From the NCBI GenBank assembly GCA_946800325.1, contig OX326959.1, positions 28,905,115-28,969,114 on the forward strand: DNA of 64,000 bases, in the 5' to 3' direction. Position 1 is the first letter of the stretch; each line of letters opens with the position of its first letter. Source of the DNA: Luzula sylvatica (Eukaryota > Streptophyta > Magnoliopsida > Poales > Juncaceae). Shown piece by piece: positions 26,037 to 38,312 of this stretch. The notes under the pieces are model-generated. The model was given only the letters and a program-made list of their open reading frames with translations, was not told the origin of the DNA and did no database searches. The translations under genes were made by a program, and so were the position numbers.

Positions 26037-29000
26037 GTTATGTAGTAAAAGATACGATACAAATGATCTCAAAACACGTTATTGGAACTCCACAAAGCGT
26101 TAAAATCTTGTTTTCAATCGAAAAACAAACTTACTTAGTATTTGTGAAATTTGGTGAAAAGTTATGTAGTAAAAGATACGATACAAATGAACTCAAAACA
26201 CGTTATTTGAACTCCACAAAGTGTTAAAATCTTGTTTTGAATCGAAAAACAAACTTTCATTGTGTTTGTGAAATTTGGTGAAAAGTTATGTAGTAAAAGA
26301 TGCGATACAAATGATCTCAAAACATGTTATTTGAACTCCTCAAAGCGTTAATATCTTGTTTTCAATCGAAAAACAAACTTTCTTAGTGTTTGTGAAATTT
26401 GGTGAAAAGTTATGTAGTAAAAGATACGATACAAATGAACTCAAAACACGTTATTTGAACTCCACAAAGTGTTAAAATCTTGTTTTGAATCGAAAAACAA
26501 ACTTTCATAGTGTTTGTGAAATTTGGTGAAAAGTTATGTAGTAAAAGATGCGATACAAATGATCTCAAAACATGTTATTTGAACTCCTCAAAGCGTTAAT
26601 ATCTTGTTTTCAATCGAAAAACAAACTTTCTTAGTGTTTGTGAAATTTGGTGAAAAGTTATGTAGTAAAAGATACGATACAAATGAACTCAAAACACATT
26701 ATTTGAACTCCTCAAAGCGTTAAAATCTTGTTTTGAATCAAAAAACAAACTTTCTTAGTGTATGTGAAATTTGGTGAAAAGTTATGTAGTATAAGATGCG
26801 ATACAAATGATCTCAAAACACGTTATTTGAACTCCACAAAGCGTTAAAATCTTGTTTTGAATCGAAAAACAAACTTTCTTAGTGTTTGTGAAATTTGGTG
26901 AAAAGTTATGTAGTAAAAGATACGATACAAATGATCTCAAAACACGTTATTGGAACTCCACAAAGCGTTAAAATCTTGTTTTCAATCGAAAAACAAACTT
27001 ACTTAGTGTTTGTGAGATTTGGTGAAAAGTTATGTAGTAAAAGATACGATACAAATGAACTCAAAACACGTTATTTGAACTCCACAAAGCGTTAAAATCT
27101 TATTTTGATTCGAAAAACAAACTTTCTTAGTGTTTGTGAAATTTGGTGAAAAGTTATGTAGTAAAAGATACGATACAAATGATCTCAAAACACGTTATTT
27201 GAACTCCACAAAGCGTTAAAATCTTGTTTTGAATCGAAAAACAAACTTTCATATTGTTTGTGAAGTTTGGTGAAAAGTTATGTAGTAAAAGATGCGATAC
27301 AAATGATCTCAAAACAAGTTATTTGAACTCCTCAAAGCGTTAATATCTTGTTTTCAATCGAAAAACAAACTTTATTAGTGTATGTGAAATTTGGTGAAAA
27401 GTTATGTAGTAAAAGATACGATACAAATGATCTCAAAACACGTTATTTGAACTCCACAAAGCGTTAAAATCTTGTTTTGAATCGAAAAACAAACTTTCTT
27501 AGTGTTTGTGAAATTTGGTGAAAAGTTATGTAGTAAAAGATACGATACAAATGATCTCAAAACACGTTATTCGAACTCCACAAAGCGTTAAAATCTTGTT
27601 TTGAATCGAAAAACAAACTTTCTTAGTGTTTGTGAAATTTGGTGAAAATTTATGTAGTAAAAGATACGATACAAATGATCTCAAAACACGTTATTTGAAC
27701 TCCTCAAAGCGTTAAAATCTTGTTTTGAATCAAAAAACAAACTTTCTTAGTGTATGTGAAATTTGGTGAAAAGTTACGTAGTAAAAGATACGATACAAAT
27801 GATCTCAAAACACGTTATTTGAACTCCACAAAGCATTAAAATCTTGTTTTCAATCGAAAAACAAACTTACTTAGTGTTTGTGAAATTTGGTGAAAAGTTA
27901 TGTAGTAAAAGATACGATACAAATGAACTCAAAACACGTTATTTGAACTCCACAAAGAGTTAAAATCTTGTTTTGAATCGAAAAACAAACTTTCTTAGTG
28001 TTTGTGAAATTTGGTGAAAAGTTATGTAGTAAAAGATACGATACAAATGATCTCAAAACACGTTATTTGAACTCCACAAAGCGTTAAAATCTTGTTTTCA
28101 ATCGAAAAACAAACTTACTTAGTGTTTGTGAAATTTGGTGAAAAGTTATGTAGTAAAAGATACGATACAAATGAACTCAAAACACGTTATTTGAACTCCA
28201 CAAAGCGTTAAAATCTTGTTTTGATTCGAAAAACAAACTTTCTTAGTGTTTGTGAAATTTGGTGAAAAGTTATGTAGTAAAATATATGATACAAATGATC
28301 TCAAAACACGTTATTTGAACTCCTCAGAGCGTTAAAATCTTGTTTTGAATCGAAAAACAAACTTACTTAGTGTTTGTGAAATTTGGTGAAAAGTTATGTA
28401 GTAAAAGATGCGATACAAATGATCTCAAAACATGTTATTTGAACTCCTCAAAGCGTTAAAATCTTGTTTTGAATCGAAAAACAGACTTTCTTAGTGTTTG
28501 TGAAATTTGGTGAAAAGTTATGTAGTAAAAGATACGATACAAATGATCTCAAAACACGTTATTTGAACTCCACAAATAGTTAAAATCTTGTTTTCAATCG
28601 AAAAACAAACTTACTTAGTGTTTGTGAAATTTGGTGAAAAGTTATGTAGTAAAAGATACGATACAAATGATCTCAAAACACGTTATTTGAACTCCTCAAA
28701 GCGTTAAAATCTTGTTTTGAATAAAAAAACAAACTTTCTTAGTGTATGTGAAATTTGGTGAAAAGTTACGTAGTAAAAGATAAGATACAAATGGTCTCAA
28801 AACACGTTATTTGAACTCCACAAAACATTAAAATCTTGTTTTCAATCGAAAAACAAACTTACTTAGTGTTTGTGAAATTTGGTGAAAAGTTATGTAGTAA
28901 AAGATACGATAAAAATGAACTCAAAACACGTTATTTGATCTCCACAAAGCGTTAAAATCTTGTTTTGAATCGAAAAACAAACTTACTTAGTGTTTGTGAA

Positions 29001-30004
29001 ATTTGGTGAAAAGTTATGTAGTAAAAGATACGATACAAATGATCTCAAAACACGTTATTTGATCTCCACAAAGCGTTAAAATCTTGTTTTGAATCGAAAA
29101 ACAAACTTTCTTAGTGTTTGTGAAATTTGGTGAAAAGTTACGTAGTAAAAGATACGATACAAATGATCTCAAAACACGTTATTTGAACTCCTCAAAGCGT
29201 TAAAATCTTGTTTTGAATCAAAAAACAAACTTTCTTAGTGTATGTGAAATTTGGTGAAAAGTTACGTAGTAAAAGATAAGATACAAATGGTCTCAAAACA
29301 CGTTATTTGAACTCCACAAAACATTAAAATCTTGTTTTCAATCGAAAAACAAACTTACTTAGTGTTTGTGAAATTTGGTGAAAAGTTATGTAGTAAAAGA
29401 TACGATAAAAATGAACTCAAAACACGTTATTTGAACTCCACAAAGCGTTAAAATCTTGTTTTGAATCGAAAATCAAACTTTCTTAGTGTTTGTGAAATTT
29501 GGTGAAAAGTTATGTAGTAAAAGATACGATACAAATGATCTCAAAACACGTTATTTGAACTCCACAAAGCGTTAAAATCTTGTTTTGAATCGAAAAACAA
29601 ACTTTCATAGTGTTTGTGAAATTTGTTGAAAAGTTATGTAGTAAAAGATACGATACAAATGATCTCAAAACACGTTATTCGAACACCACAAAGCGTTAAA
29701 ATCTTGTTTTGAATCGAAAAACAAACTTTCTTAGTGTTTGTGAAATTTGGTGAAAATTTATGTAGTAAAAGATACGATACAAATGATCTCAAAACACGTT
29801 ATTTGAACTCCTCAAAGCGTTAAAATCTTGTTTTGAATCAAAAAACAAACTTTCTTAGTGTATGTGAAATTTGGTGAAAAGTTACGTAGTAAAAGATACG
29901 ATACAAATGATCTCAAAACACGTTATTTGAACTCCACAAAGCGTTAAAATCTTGTTTTGAATCGAAAAACAAACTTTCTTAGTGTTTGTGAAATTTGGTG
30001 AAAA
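26037..30004 (+). repeat. M1: 32-monomer higher-order unit (3968 bp)
   Basis: I bound the unit by successive position-48 G monomers on a GATACG background (26037 and 30005). Inside are a second such monomer (26905), GTAGTATAAG (about 26790), CTTATTTTGATTCG, AAAACAAGTT (about 27314), TATATG, AAACAGACTTTC (about 28483), GAATAAAAAAAC (about 28720) and AAATGGTCTC twice (about 28792 and 29288). AAACAGAC and the double AAATGGTCTC are confined to M units. Near 29605-29625 a TTTCATAG stretch joins the AATTTGTTG class, which is probably the M1/M2 crossover. Confidence 0.8.
28659..29632 (+). repeat. Four-monomer internal duplication typical of M units
   Basis: AAATGGTCTC with ACAAAACATT occurs at about 28792 and again 496 bases later at about 29288, each preceded by a GAATCA or GAATAA monomer and followed by a GATAAAAATGAACTC monomer. 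The same doubling is present in M2 (32759 and 33255) and M3 (36851 and 37347), but every H copy has this marker only once. It is thus a marker separating the two higher-order families. It arose before M1-M3 were multiplied, or was lost in the H lineage. Confidence 0.8.
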
Positions 30005-31368
30005 GTTATGTAGTAAAAGATACGATACAAATGATCTCAAAACACGTTATTGGAACTCCACAAAGCGTTAAAATCTTGTTTTCAATCGAAAAACAAACTT
30101 ACTTAGTATTTGTGAAATTTGGTGAAAAGTTATGTAGTAAAAGATACGATACAAATGAACTCAAAACACGTTATTTGAACTCCACAAAGTGTTAAAATCT
30201 TGTTTTGAATCGAAAAACAAACTTTCATTGTGTTTGTGAAATTTGGTGAAAAGTTATGTAGTAAAAGATGCGATACAAATGATCTCAAAACATGTTATTT
30301 GAACTCCTCAAAGCGTTAATATCTTGTTTTCAATCGAAAAACAAACTTTCTTAGTGTTTGTGAAATTTGGTGAAAAGTTATGTAGTAAAAGATACGATAC
30401 AAATGAACTCAAAACACGTTATTTGAACTCCACAAAGTGTTAAAATCTTGTTTTGAATCGAAAAACAAACTTTCATAGTGTTTGTGAAATTTGGTGAAAA
30501 GTTATGTAGTAAAAGATGCGATACAAATGATCTCAAAACATGTTATTTGAACTCCTCAAAGCGTTAATATCTTGTTTTCAATCGAAAAACAAACTTTCTT
30601 AGTGTTTGTGAAATTTGGTGAAAAGTTATGTAGTAAAAGATACGATACAAATGAACTCAAAACACGTTATTTGAACTCCTCAAAGCGTTAAAATCTTGTT
30701 TTGAATCAAAAAACAAACTTTCTTAGTGTATGTGAAATTTGGTGAAAAGTTATGTAGTATAAGATGCGATACAAATGATCTCAAAACACGTTATTTGAAC
30801 TCCACAAAGCGTTAAAATCTTGTTTTGAATCGAAAAACAAACTTTCTTAGTGTTTGTGAAATTTGGTGAAAAGTTATGTAGTAAAAGATACGATACAAAT
30901 GATCTCAAAACACGTTATTGGAACTCCACAAAGCGTTAAAATCTTGTTTTCAATCGAAAAACAAACTTACTTAGTGTTTGTGAGATTTGGTGAAAAGTTA
31001 TGTAGTAAAAGATACGATACAAATGAACTCAAAACACGTTATTTGAACTCCACAAAGCGTTAAAATCTTATTTTGATTCGAAAAACAAACTTTCTTAGTG
31101 TTTGTGAAATTTGGTGAAAAGTTATGTAGTAAAAGATACGATACAAATGATCTCAAAACACGTTATTTGAACTCCACAAAGCGTTAAAATCTTGTTTTGA
31201 ATCGAAAAACAAACTTTCATATTGTTTGTGAAGTTTGGTGAAAAGTTATGTAGTAAAAGATGCGATACAAATGATCTCAAAACAAGTTATTTGAACTCCT
31301 CAAAGCGTTAATATCTTGTTTTCAATCGAAAAACAAACTTTATTAGTGTATGTGAAATTTGGTGAAAA

Positions 31369-31492
31369 GTTATGTAGTAAAAGATACGATACAAATGATC
31401 TCAAAACACGTTATTTGAACTCCACAAAGCGTTAAAATCTTGTTTTGAATCGAAAAACAAACTTTCTTAGTGTTTGTGAAATTTGGTGAAAA
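31369..31492 (+). repeat. Reference monomer identical to my consensus
   Basis: I use this copy as the standard: it starts GTTATGTAG and ends TTTGGTGAAAA, 124 bases. Main variable positions seen across the array are 5 (T/C), 15 (G/T), 18 (A/G), 19 (C/T), 31-32 (TC or AC, giving GATCTC or GAACTC), 41 (C/T/A), 48 (T/C/G), 56 (A/T), 59 (A/G, giving CAGAGCG), 62-63 (CG, TG, CA or AG), 68 (A/T, giving TTAATAT), 79 (G/C), 81 (A/T), 84 (G/A), 97-99 (TCT, ACT or TCA), 105 (T/A) and 111-113. Combinations of these states define the monomer classes used to trace the larger blocks. Confidence 0.9.
31440..31460. repeat. Inverted repeat inside each monomer (reference copy)
   Basis: Monomer positions 72-78 (TTGTTTT) and 86-92 (AAAACAA) are perfect reverse complements separated by a 7-base spacer, so a short hairpin or cruciform is possible in nearly every monomer. 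Common substitutions at positions 79, 81 and 84 fall in the spacer, leaving the arms intact. Arm changes are rarer, for example CTTATTTT at about 4290, 17931 and 27111, and an A-for-C change at position 90 at about 5290, 16823 and 20920. Whether the structure forms or matters is not shown. Confidence 0.75.
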
Positions 31493-34220
31493 GTTATGTA
31501 GTAAAAGATACGATACAAATGATCTCAAAACACGTTATTCGAACTCCACAAAGCGTTAAAATCTTGTTTTGAATCGAAAAACAAACTTTCTTAGTGTTTG
31601 TGAAATTTGGTGAAAATTTATGTAGTAAAAGATACGATACAAATGATCTCAAAACACGTTATTTGAACTCCTCAAAGCGTTAAAATCTTGTTTTGAATCA
31701 AAAAACAAACTTTCTTAGTGTATGTGAAATTTGGTGAAAAGTTACGTAGTAAAAGATACGATACAAATGATCTCAAAACACGTTATTTGAACTCCACAAA
31801 GCATTAAAATCTTGTTTTCAATCGAAAAACAAACTTACTTAGTGTTTGTGAAATTTGGTGAAAAGTTATGTAGTAAAAGATACGATACAAATGAACTCAA
31901 AACACGTTATTTGAACTCCACAAAGAGTTAAAATCTTGTTTTGAATCGAAAAACAAACTTTCTTAGTGTTTGTGAAATTTGGTGAAAAGTTATGTAGTAA
32001 AAGATACGATACAAATGATCTCAAAACACGTTATTTGAACTCCACAAAGCGTTAAAATCTTGTTTTCAATCGAAAAACAAACTTACTTAGTGTTTGTGAA
32101 ATTTGGTGAAAAGTTATGTAGTAAAAGATACGATACAAATGAACTCAAAACACGTTATTTGAACTCCACAAAGCGTTAAAATCTTGTTTTGATTCGAAAA
32201 ACAAACTTTCTTAGTGTTTGTGAAATTTGGTGAAAAGTTATGTAGTAAAATATATGATACAAATGATCTCAAAACACGTTATTTGAACTCCTCAGAGCGT
32301 TAAAATCTTGTTTTGAATCGAAAAACAAACTTACTTAGTGTTTGTGAAATTTGGTGAAAAGTTATGTAGTAAAAGATGCGATACAAATGATCTCAAAACA
32401 TGTTATTTGAACTCCTCAAAGCGTTAAAATCTTGTTTTGAATCGAAAAACAGACTTTCTTAGTGTTTGTGAAATTTGGTGAAAAGTTATGTAGTAAAAGA
32501 TACGATACAAATGATCTCAAAACACGTTATTTGAACTCCACAAATAGTTAAAATCTTGTTTTCAATCGAAAAACAAACTTACTTAGTGTTTGTGAAATTT
32601 GGTGAAAAGTTATGTAGTAAAAGATACGATACAAATGATCTCAAAACACGTTATTTGAACTCCTCAAAGCGTTAAAATCTTGTTTTGAATAAAAAAACAA
32701 ACTTTCTTAGTGTATGTGAAATTTGGTGAAAAGTTACGTAGTAAAAGATAAGATACAAATGGTCTCAAAACACGTTATTTGAACTCCACAAAACATTAAA
32801 ATCTTGTTTTCAATCGAAAAACAAACTTACTTAGTGTTTGTGAAATTTGGTGAAAAGTTATGTAGTAAAAGATACGATAAAAATGAACTCAAAACACGTT
32901 ATTTGATCTCCACAAAGCGTTAAAATCTTGTTTTGAATCGAAAAACAAACTTACTTAGTGTTTGTGAAATTTGGTGAAAAGTTATGTAGTAAAAGATACG
33001 ATACAAATGATCTCAAAACACGTTATTTGATCTCCACAAAGCGTTAAAATCTTGTTTTGAATCGAAAAACAAACTTTCTTAGTGTTTGTGAAATTTGGTG
33101 AAAAGTTACGTAGTAAAAGATACGATACAAATGATCTCAAAACACGTTATTTGAACTCCTCAAAGCGTTAAAATCTTGTTTTGAATCAAAAAACAAACTT
33201 TCTTAGTGTATGTGAAATTTGGTGAAAAGTTACGTAGTAAAAGATAAGATACAAATGGTCTCAAAACACGTTATTTGAACTCCACAAAACATTAAAATCT
33301 TGTTTTCAATCGAAAAACAAACTTACTTAGTGTTTGTGAAATTTGGTGAAAAGTTATGTAGTAAAAGATACGATAAAAATGAACTCAAAACACGTTATTT
33401 GAACTCCACAAAGCGTTAAAATCTTGTTTTGAATCGAAAATCAAACTTTCTTAGTGTTTGTGAAATTTGGTGAAAAGTTATGTAGTAAAAGATACGATAC
33501 AAATGATCTCAAAACACGTTATTCGAACTCCACAAAGCGTTAAAATCTTGTTTTGAATCGAAAAACAAACTTTCATAGTGTTTGTGAAATTTGGTGAAAA
33601 GTTATGTAGTAAAAGATGCGATACAAATGATCTCAAAACACGTTATTTGAACTCCTCAAAGCGTTAAAATCTTGTTTTGAATCGAAAAACAAACTTTCTT
33701 AGTGTATGTGAAATTTGGTGAAAAGTTACGTAGTAAAAGATACGATACAAATGATCTCAAAACACGTTATTCGAACTCCACAAATCGTTAATATCTTGTT
33801 TTGAATCGAAAAAAAAACTTTCTCAGTGTTTGTGAAATTTGGTGAAAATTTATGTAGTAAAAGATACGATACAAATGATCTCAAAACGCGTTATTTGAAC
33901 TCCTCAAAGCGTTAAAATCTTGTTTTGAATCGAAAAACAAACTTTCTTAGTGTATGTGAAATTTGGTGAAAAGTTACGTAGTAAAAGATACGATACAAAT
34001 GATCTCAAAACACGTTATTTGAACTCCACAAAGCATTAAAATCTTGTTTTCAATCGAAAAACAAACTTACTTAGTGTTTGTGAAATTTGGTGAAAAGTTA
34101 TGTAGTAAAAGATACGATACAAATGAACTCAAAACACGTTATTTGAACTCCACAAAGTGTTAAAATCTTGTTTTGAATCGAAAAACAAACTTTCTTAGTG
34201 TTTCTGAAATTTGGTGAAAA

Positions 34221-34344
34221 GTTATGTAGTAAAATATACGATACAAATGATCTCAAAACATGTTATTTGAACTCCTCAAAGCGTTAATATCTTGTTTTCA
34301 ATCGAAAAACAAACTTTCTTAGTGTTTGTGAAATTTGGTGAAAA
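34221..34344 (+). repeat. Recombinant monomer at the M2/M3 boundary
   Basis: It begins TATACG like its equivalent at 38313 but continues CATG/CTCAAAGCG/TTAATAT/CAATCG, the class normally found downstream of the position-48 G monomer. The switch is between positions 20 and 41 (about 34241-34261). It explains why M3 has one, not two, of the position-48 G monomers. Confidence 0.75.
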
Positions 34345-37300
34345 GTTATGTAGTAAAAGATACGATACAAATGATCTCAAAACATGTTATTTGAACTCCT
34401 CAAAGCGTTAATATCTTGTTTTCAATCGAAAAACAAACTTTCTTAGTGTTTGTGAAATTTGGTGAAAAGTTATGTAGTAAAAGATACGATACAAATGAAC
34501 TCAAAACACGTTATTTGAACTCCACAAAGTGTTAAAATCTTGTTTTGAATCGAAAAACAAACTTTCATAGTGTTTGTGAAATTTGGTGAAAAGTTATGTA
34601 GTAAAAGATGCGATACAAATGATCTCAAAACATGTTATTTGAACTCCTCAAAGCGTTAATATCTTGTTTTCAATCGAAAAACAAACTTTCTTAGTGTTTG
34701 TGAAATTTGGTGAAAAGTTATGTAGTAAAAGATACGATACAAATGAACTCAAAACACGTTATTTGAACTCCTCAAAGCGTTAAAATCTTGTTTTGAATCA
34801 AAAAACAAACTTTCTTAGTGTATGTGAAATTTGGTGAAAAGTTATGTAGTATAAGATGCGATACAAATGATCTCAAAACACGTTATTTGAACTCCACAAA
34901 GCGTTAAAATCTTGTTTTGAATCGAAAAACAAACTTTCTTAGTGTTTGTGAAATTTGGTGAAAAGTTATGTAGTAAAAGATACGATACAAATGATCTCAA
35001 AACACGTTATTGGAACTCCACAAAGCGTTAAAATCTTGTTTTCAATCGAAAAACAAACTTACTTAGTGTTTGTGAGATTTGGTGAAAAGTTATGTAGTAA
35101 AAGATACGATACAAATGAACTCAAAACACGTTATTTGAACTCCACAAAGCGTTAAAATCTTATTTTGATTCGAAAAACAAACTTTCTTAGTGTTTGTGAA
35201 ATTTGGTGAAAAGTTATGTAGTAAAAGATACGATACAAATGATCTCAAAACACGTTATTTGAACTCCACAAAGCGTTAAAATCTTGTTTTGAATCGAAAA
35301 ACAAACTTTCATATTGTTTGTGAAGTTTGGTGAAAAGTTATGTAGTAAAAGATGCGATACAAATGATCTCAAAACAAGTTATTTGAACTCCTCAAAGCGT
35401 TAATATCTTGTTTTCAATCGAAAAACAAACTTTATTAGTGTATGTGAAATTTGGTGAAAAGTTATGTAGTAAAAGATACGATACAAATGATCTCAAAACA
35501 CGTTATTTGAACTCCACAAAGCGTTAAAATCTTGTTTTGAATCGAAAAACAAACTTTCTTAGTGTTTGTGAAATTTGGTGAAAAGTTATGTAGTAAAAGA
35601 TACGATACAAATGATCTCAAAACACGTTATTCGAACTCCACAAAGCGTTAAAATCTTGTTTTGAATCGAAAAACAAACTTTCTTAGTGTTTGTGAAATTT
35701 GGTGAAAATTTATGTAGTAAAAGATACGATACAAATGATCTCAAAACACGTTATTTGAACTCCTCAAAGCGTTAAAATCTTGTTTTGAATCAAAAAACAA
35801 ACTTTCTTAGTGTATGTGAAATTTGGTGAAAAGTTACGTAGTAAAAGATACGATACAAATGATCTCAAAACACGTTATTTGAACTCCACAAAGCATTAAA
35901 ATCTTGTTTTCAATCGAAAAACAAACTTACTTAGTGTTTGTGAAATTTGGTGAAAAGTTATGTAGTAAAAGATACGATACAAATGAACTCAAAACACGTT
36001 ATTTGAACTCCACAAAGAGTTAAAATCTTGTTTTGAATCGAAAAACAAACTTTCTTAGTGTTTGTGAAATTTGGTGAAAAGTTATGTAGTAAAAGATACG
36101 ATACAAATGATCTCAAAACACGTTATTTGAACTCCACAAAGCGTTAAAATCTTGTTTTCAATCGAAAAACAAACTTACTTAGTGTTTGTGAAATTTGGTG
36201 AAAAGTTATGTAGTAAAAGATACGATACAAATGAACTCAAAACACGTTATTTGAACTCCACAAAGCGTTAAAATCTTGTTTTGATTCGAAAAACAAACTT
36301 TCTTAGTGTTTGTGAAATTTGGTGAAAAGTTATGTAGTAAAATATATGATACAAATGATCTCAAAACACGTTATTTGAACTCCTCAGAGCGTTAAAATCT
36401 TGTTTTGAATCGAAAAACAAACTTACTTAGTGTTTGTGAAATTTGGTGAAAAGTTATGTAGTAAAAGATGCGATACAAATGATCTCAAAACATGTTATTT
36501 GAACTCCTCAAAGCGTTAAAATCTTGTTTTGAATCGAAAAACAGACTTTCTTAGTGTTTGTGAAATTTGGTGAAAAGTTATGTAGTAAAAGATACGATAC
36601 AAATGATCTCAAAACACGTTATTTGAACTCCACAAATAGTTAAAATCTTGTTTTCAATCGAAAAACAAACTTACTTAGTGTTTGTGAAATTTGGTGAAAA
36701 GTTATGTAGTAAAAGATACGATACAAATGATCTCAAAACACGTTATTTGAACTCCTCAAAGCGTTAAAATCTTGTTTTGAATAAAAAAACAAACTTTCTT
36801 AGTGTATGTGAAATTTGGTGAAAAGTTACGTAGTAAAAGATAAGATACAAATGGTCTCAAAACACGTTATTTGAACTCCACAAAACATTAAAATCTTGTT
36901 TTCAATCGAAAAACAAACTTACTTAGTGTTTGTGAAATTTGGTGAAAAGTTATGTAGTAAAAGATACGATAAAAATGAACTCAAAACACGTTATTTGATC
37001 TCCACAAAGCGTTAAAATCTTGTTTTGAATCGAAAAACAAACTTACTTAGTGTTTGTGAAATTTGGTGAAAAGTTATGTAGTAAAAGATACGATACAAAT
37101 GATCTCAAAACACGTTATTTGATCTCCACAAAGCGTTAAAATCTTGTTTTGAATCGAAAAACAAACTTTCTTAGTGTTTGTGAAATTTGGTGAAAAGTTA
37201 CGTAGTAAAAGATACGATACAAATGATCTCAAAACACGTTATTTGAACTCCTCAAAGCGTTAAAATCTTGTTTTGAATCAAAAAACAAACTTTCTTAGTG

Positions 37301-38312
37301 TATGTGAAATTTGGTGAAAAGTTACGTAGTAAAAGATAAGATACAAATGGTCTCAAAACACGTTATTTGAACTCCACAAAACATTAAAATCTTGTTTTCA
37401 ATCGAAAAACAAACTTACTTAGTGTTTGTGAAATTTGGTGAAAAGTTATGTAGTAAAAGATACGATAAAAATGAACTCAAAACACGTTATTTGAACTCCA
37501 CAAAGCGTTAAAATCTTGTTTTGAATCGAAAATCAAACTTTCTTAGTGTTTGTGAAATTTGGTGAAAAGTTATGTAGTAAAAGATACGATACAAATGATC
37601 TCAAAACACGTTATTCGAACTCCACAAAGCGTTAAAATCTTGTTTTGAATCGAAAAACAAACTTTCATAGTGTTTGTGAAATTTGGTGAAAAGTTATGTA
37701 GTAAAAGATGCGATACAAATGATCTCAAAACACGTTATTTGAACTCCTCAAAGCGTTAAAATCTTGTTTTGAATCGAAAAACAAACTTTCTTAGTGTATG
37801 TGAAATTTGGTGAAAAGTTACGTAGTAAAAGATACGATACAAATGATCTCAAAACACGTTATTCGAACTCCACAAATCGTTAATATCTTGTTTTGAATCG
37901 AAAAAAAAACTTTCTCAGTGTTTGTGAAATTTGGTGAAAATTTATGTAGTAAAAGATACGATACAAATGATCTCAAAACGCGTTATTTGAACTCCTCAAA
38001 GCGTTAAAATCTTGTTTTGAATCGAAAAACAAACTTTCTTAGTGTATGTGAAATTTGGTGAAAAGTTACGTAGTAAAAGATACGATACAAATGATCTCAA
38101 AACACGTTATTTGAACTCCACAAAGCATTAAAATCTTGTTTTCAATCGAAAAACAAACTTACTTAGTGTTTGTGAAATTTGGTGAAAAGTTATGTAGTAA
38201 AAGATACGATACAAATGAACTCAAAACACGTTATTTGAACTCCACAAAGTGTTAAAATCTTGTTTTGAATCGAAAAACAAACTTTCTTAGTGTTTCTGAA
38301 ATTTGGTGAAAA
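34259..38312 (+). repeat. M3: M-type unit lacking its first position-48 G monomer
   Basis: Matches 30.3-34.25 kb at offset 4092: GTAGTATAAG (about 34849), position-48 G at 34965, AAACAGAC (about 36543), AAATGGTCTC at about 36851 and 37347, TTTCTCAG (about 37915), CTCAAAACGCG. At its left edge two CATG/TTAATAT monomers are adjacent (34221 and 34345). Elsewhere a GAACTC/AAGTG monomer separates them, so the first member of the usual pair has been lost here. Near identity to M2 suggests a recent duplication or an assembly repeat. Confidence 0.75.

Larger units (their letters stand above)
30005..34258 (+). repeat. M2: M-type higher-order unit
   Basis: Follows M1 at offset 3968 up to about 33570 (position-48 G pair at 30005 and 30873, AAACAGAC at about 32451, AAATGGTCTC at about 32759 and 33255). 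It then continues through TTATTCG/TTTCATAG, ACAAATCG, a TTTCTCAG variant (about 33823), CTCAAAACGCG and TTTCTGAAAT. Its stretch from about 30.3 to 34.25 kb reappears 4092 bases downstream with almost no differences that I could see. Confidence 0.8.
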
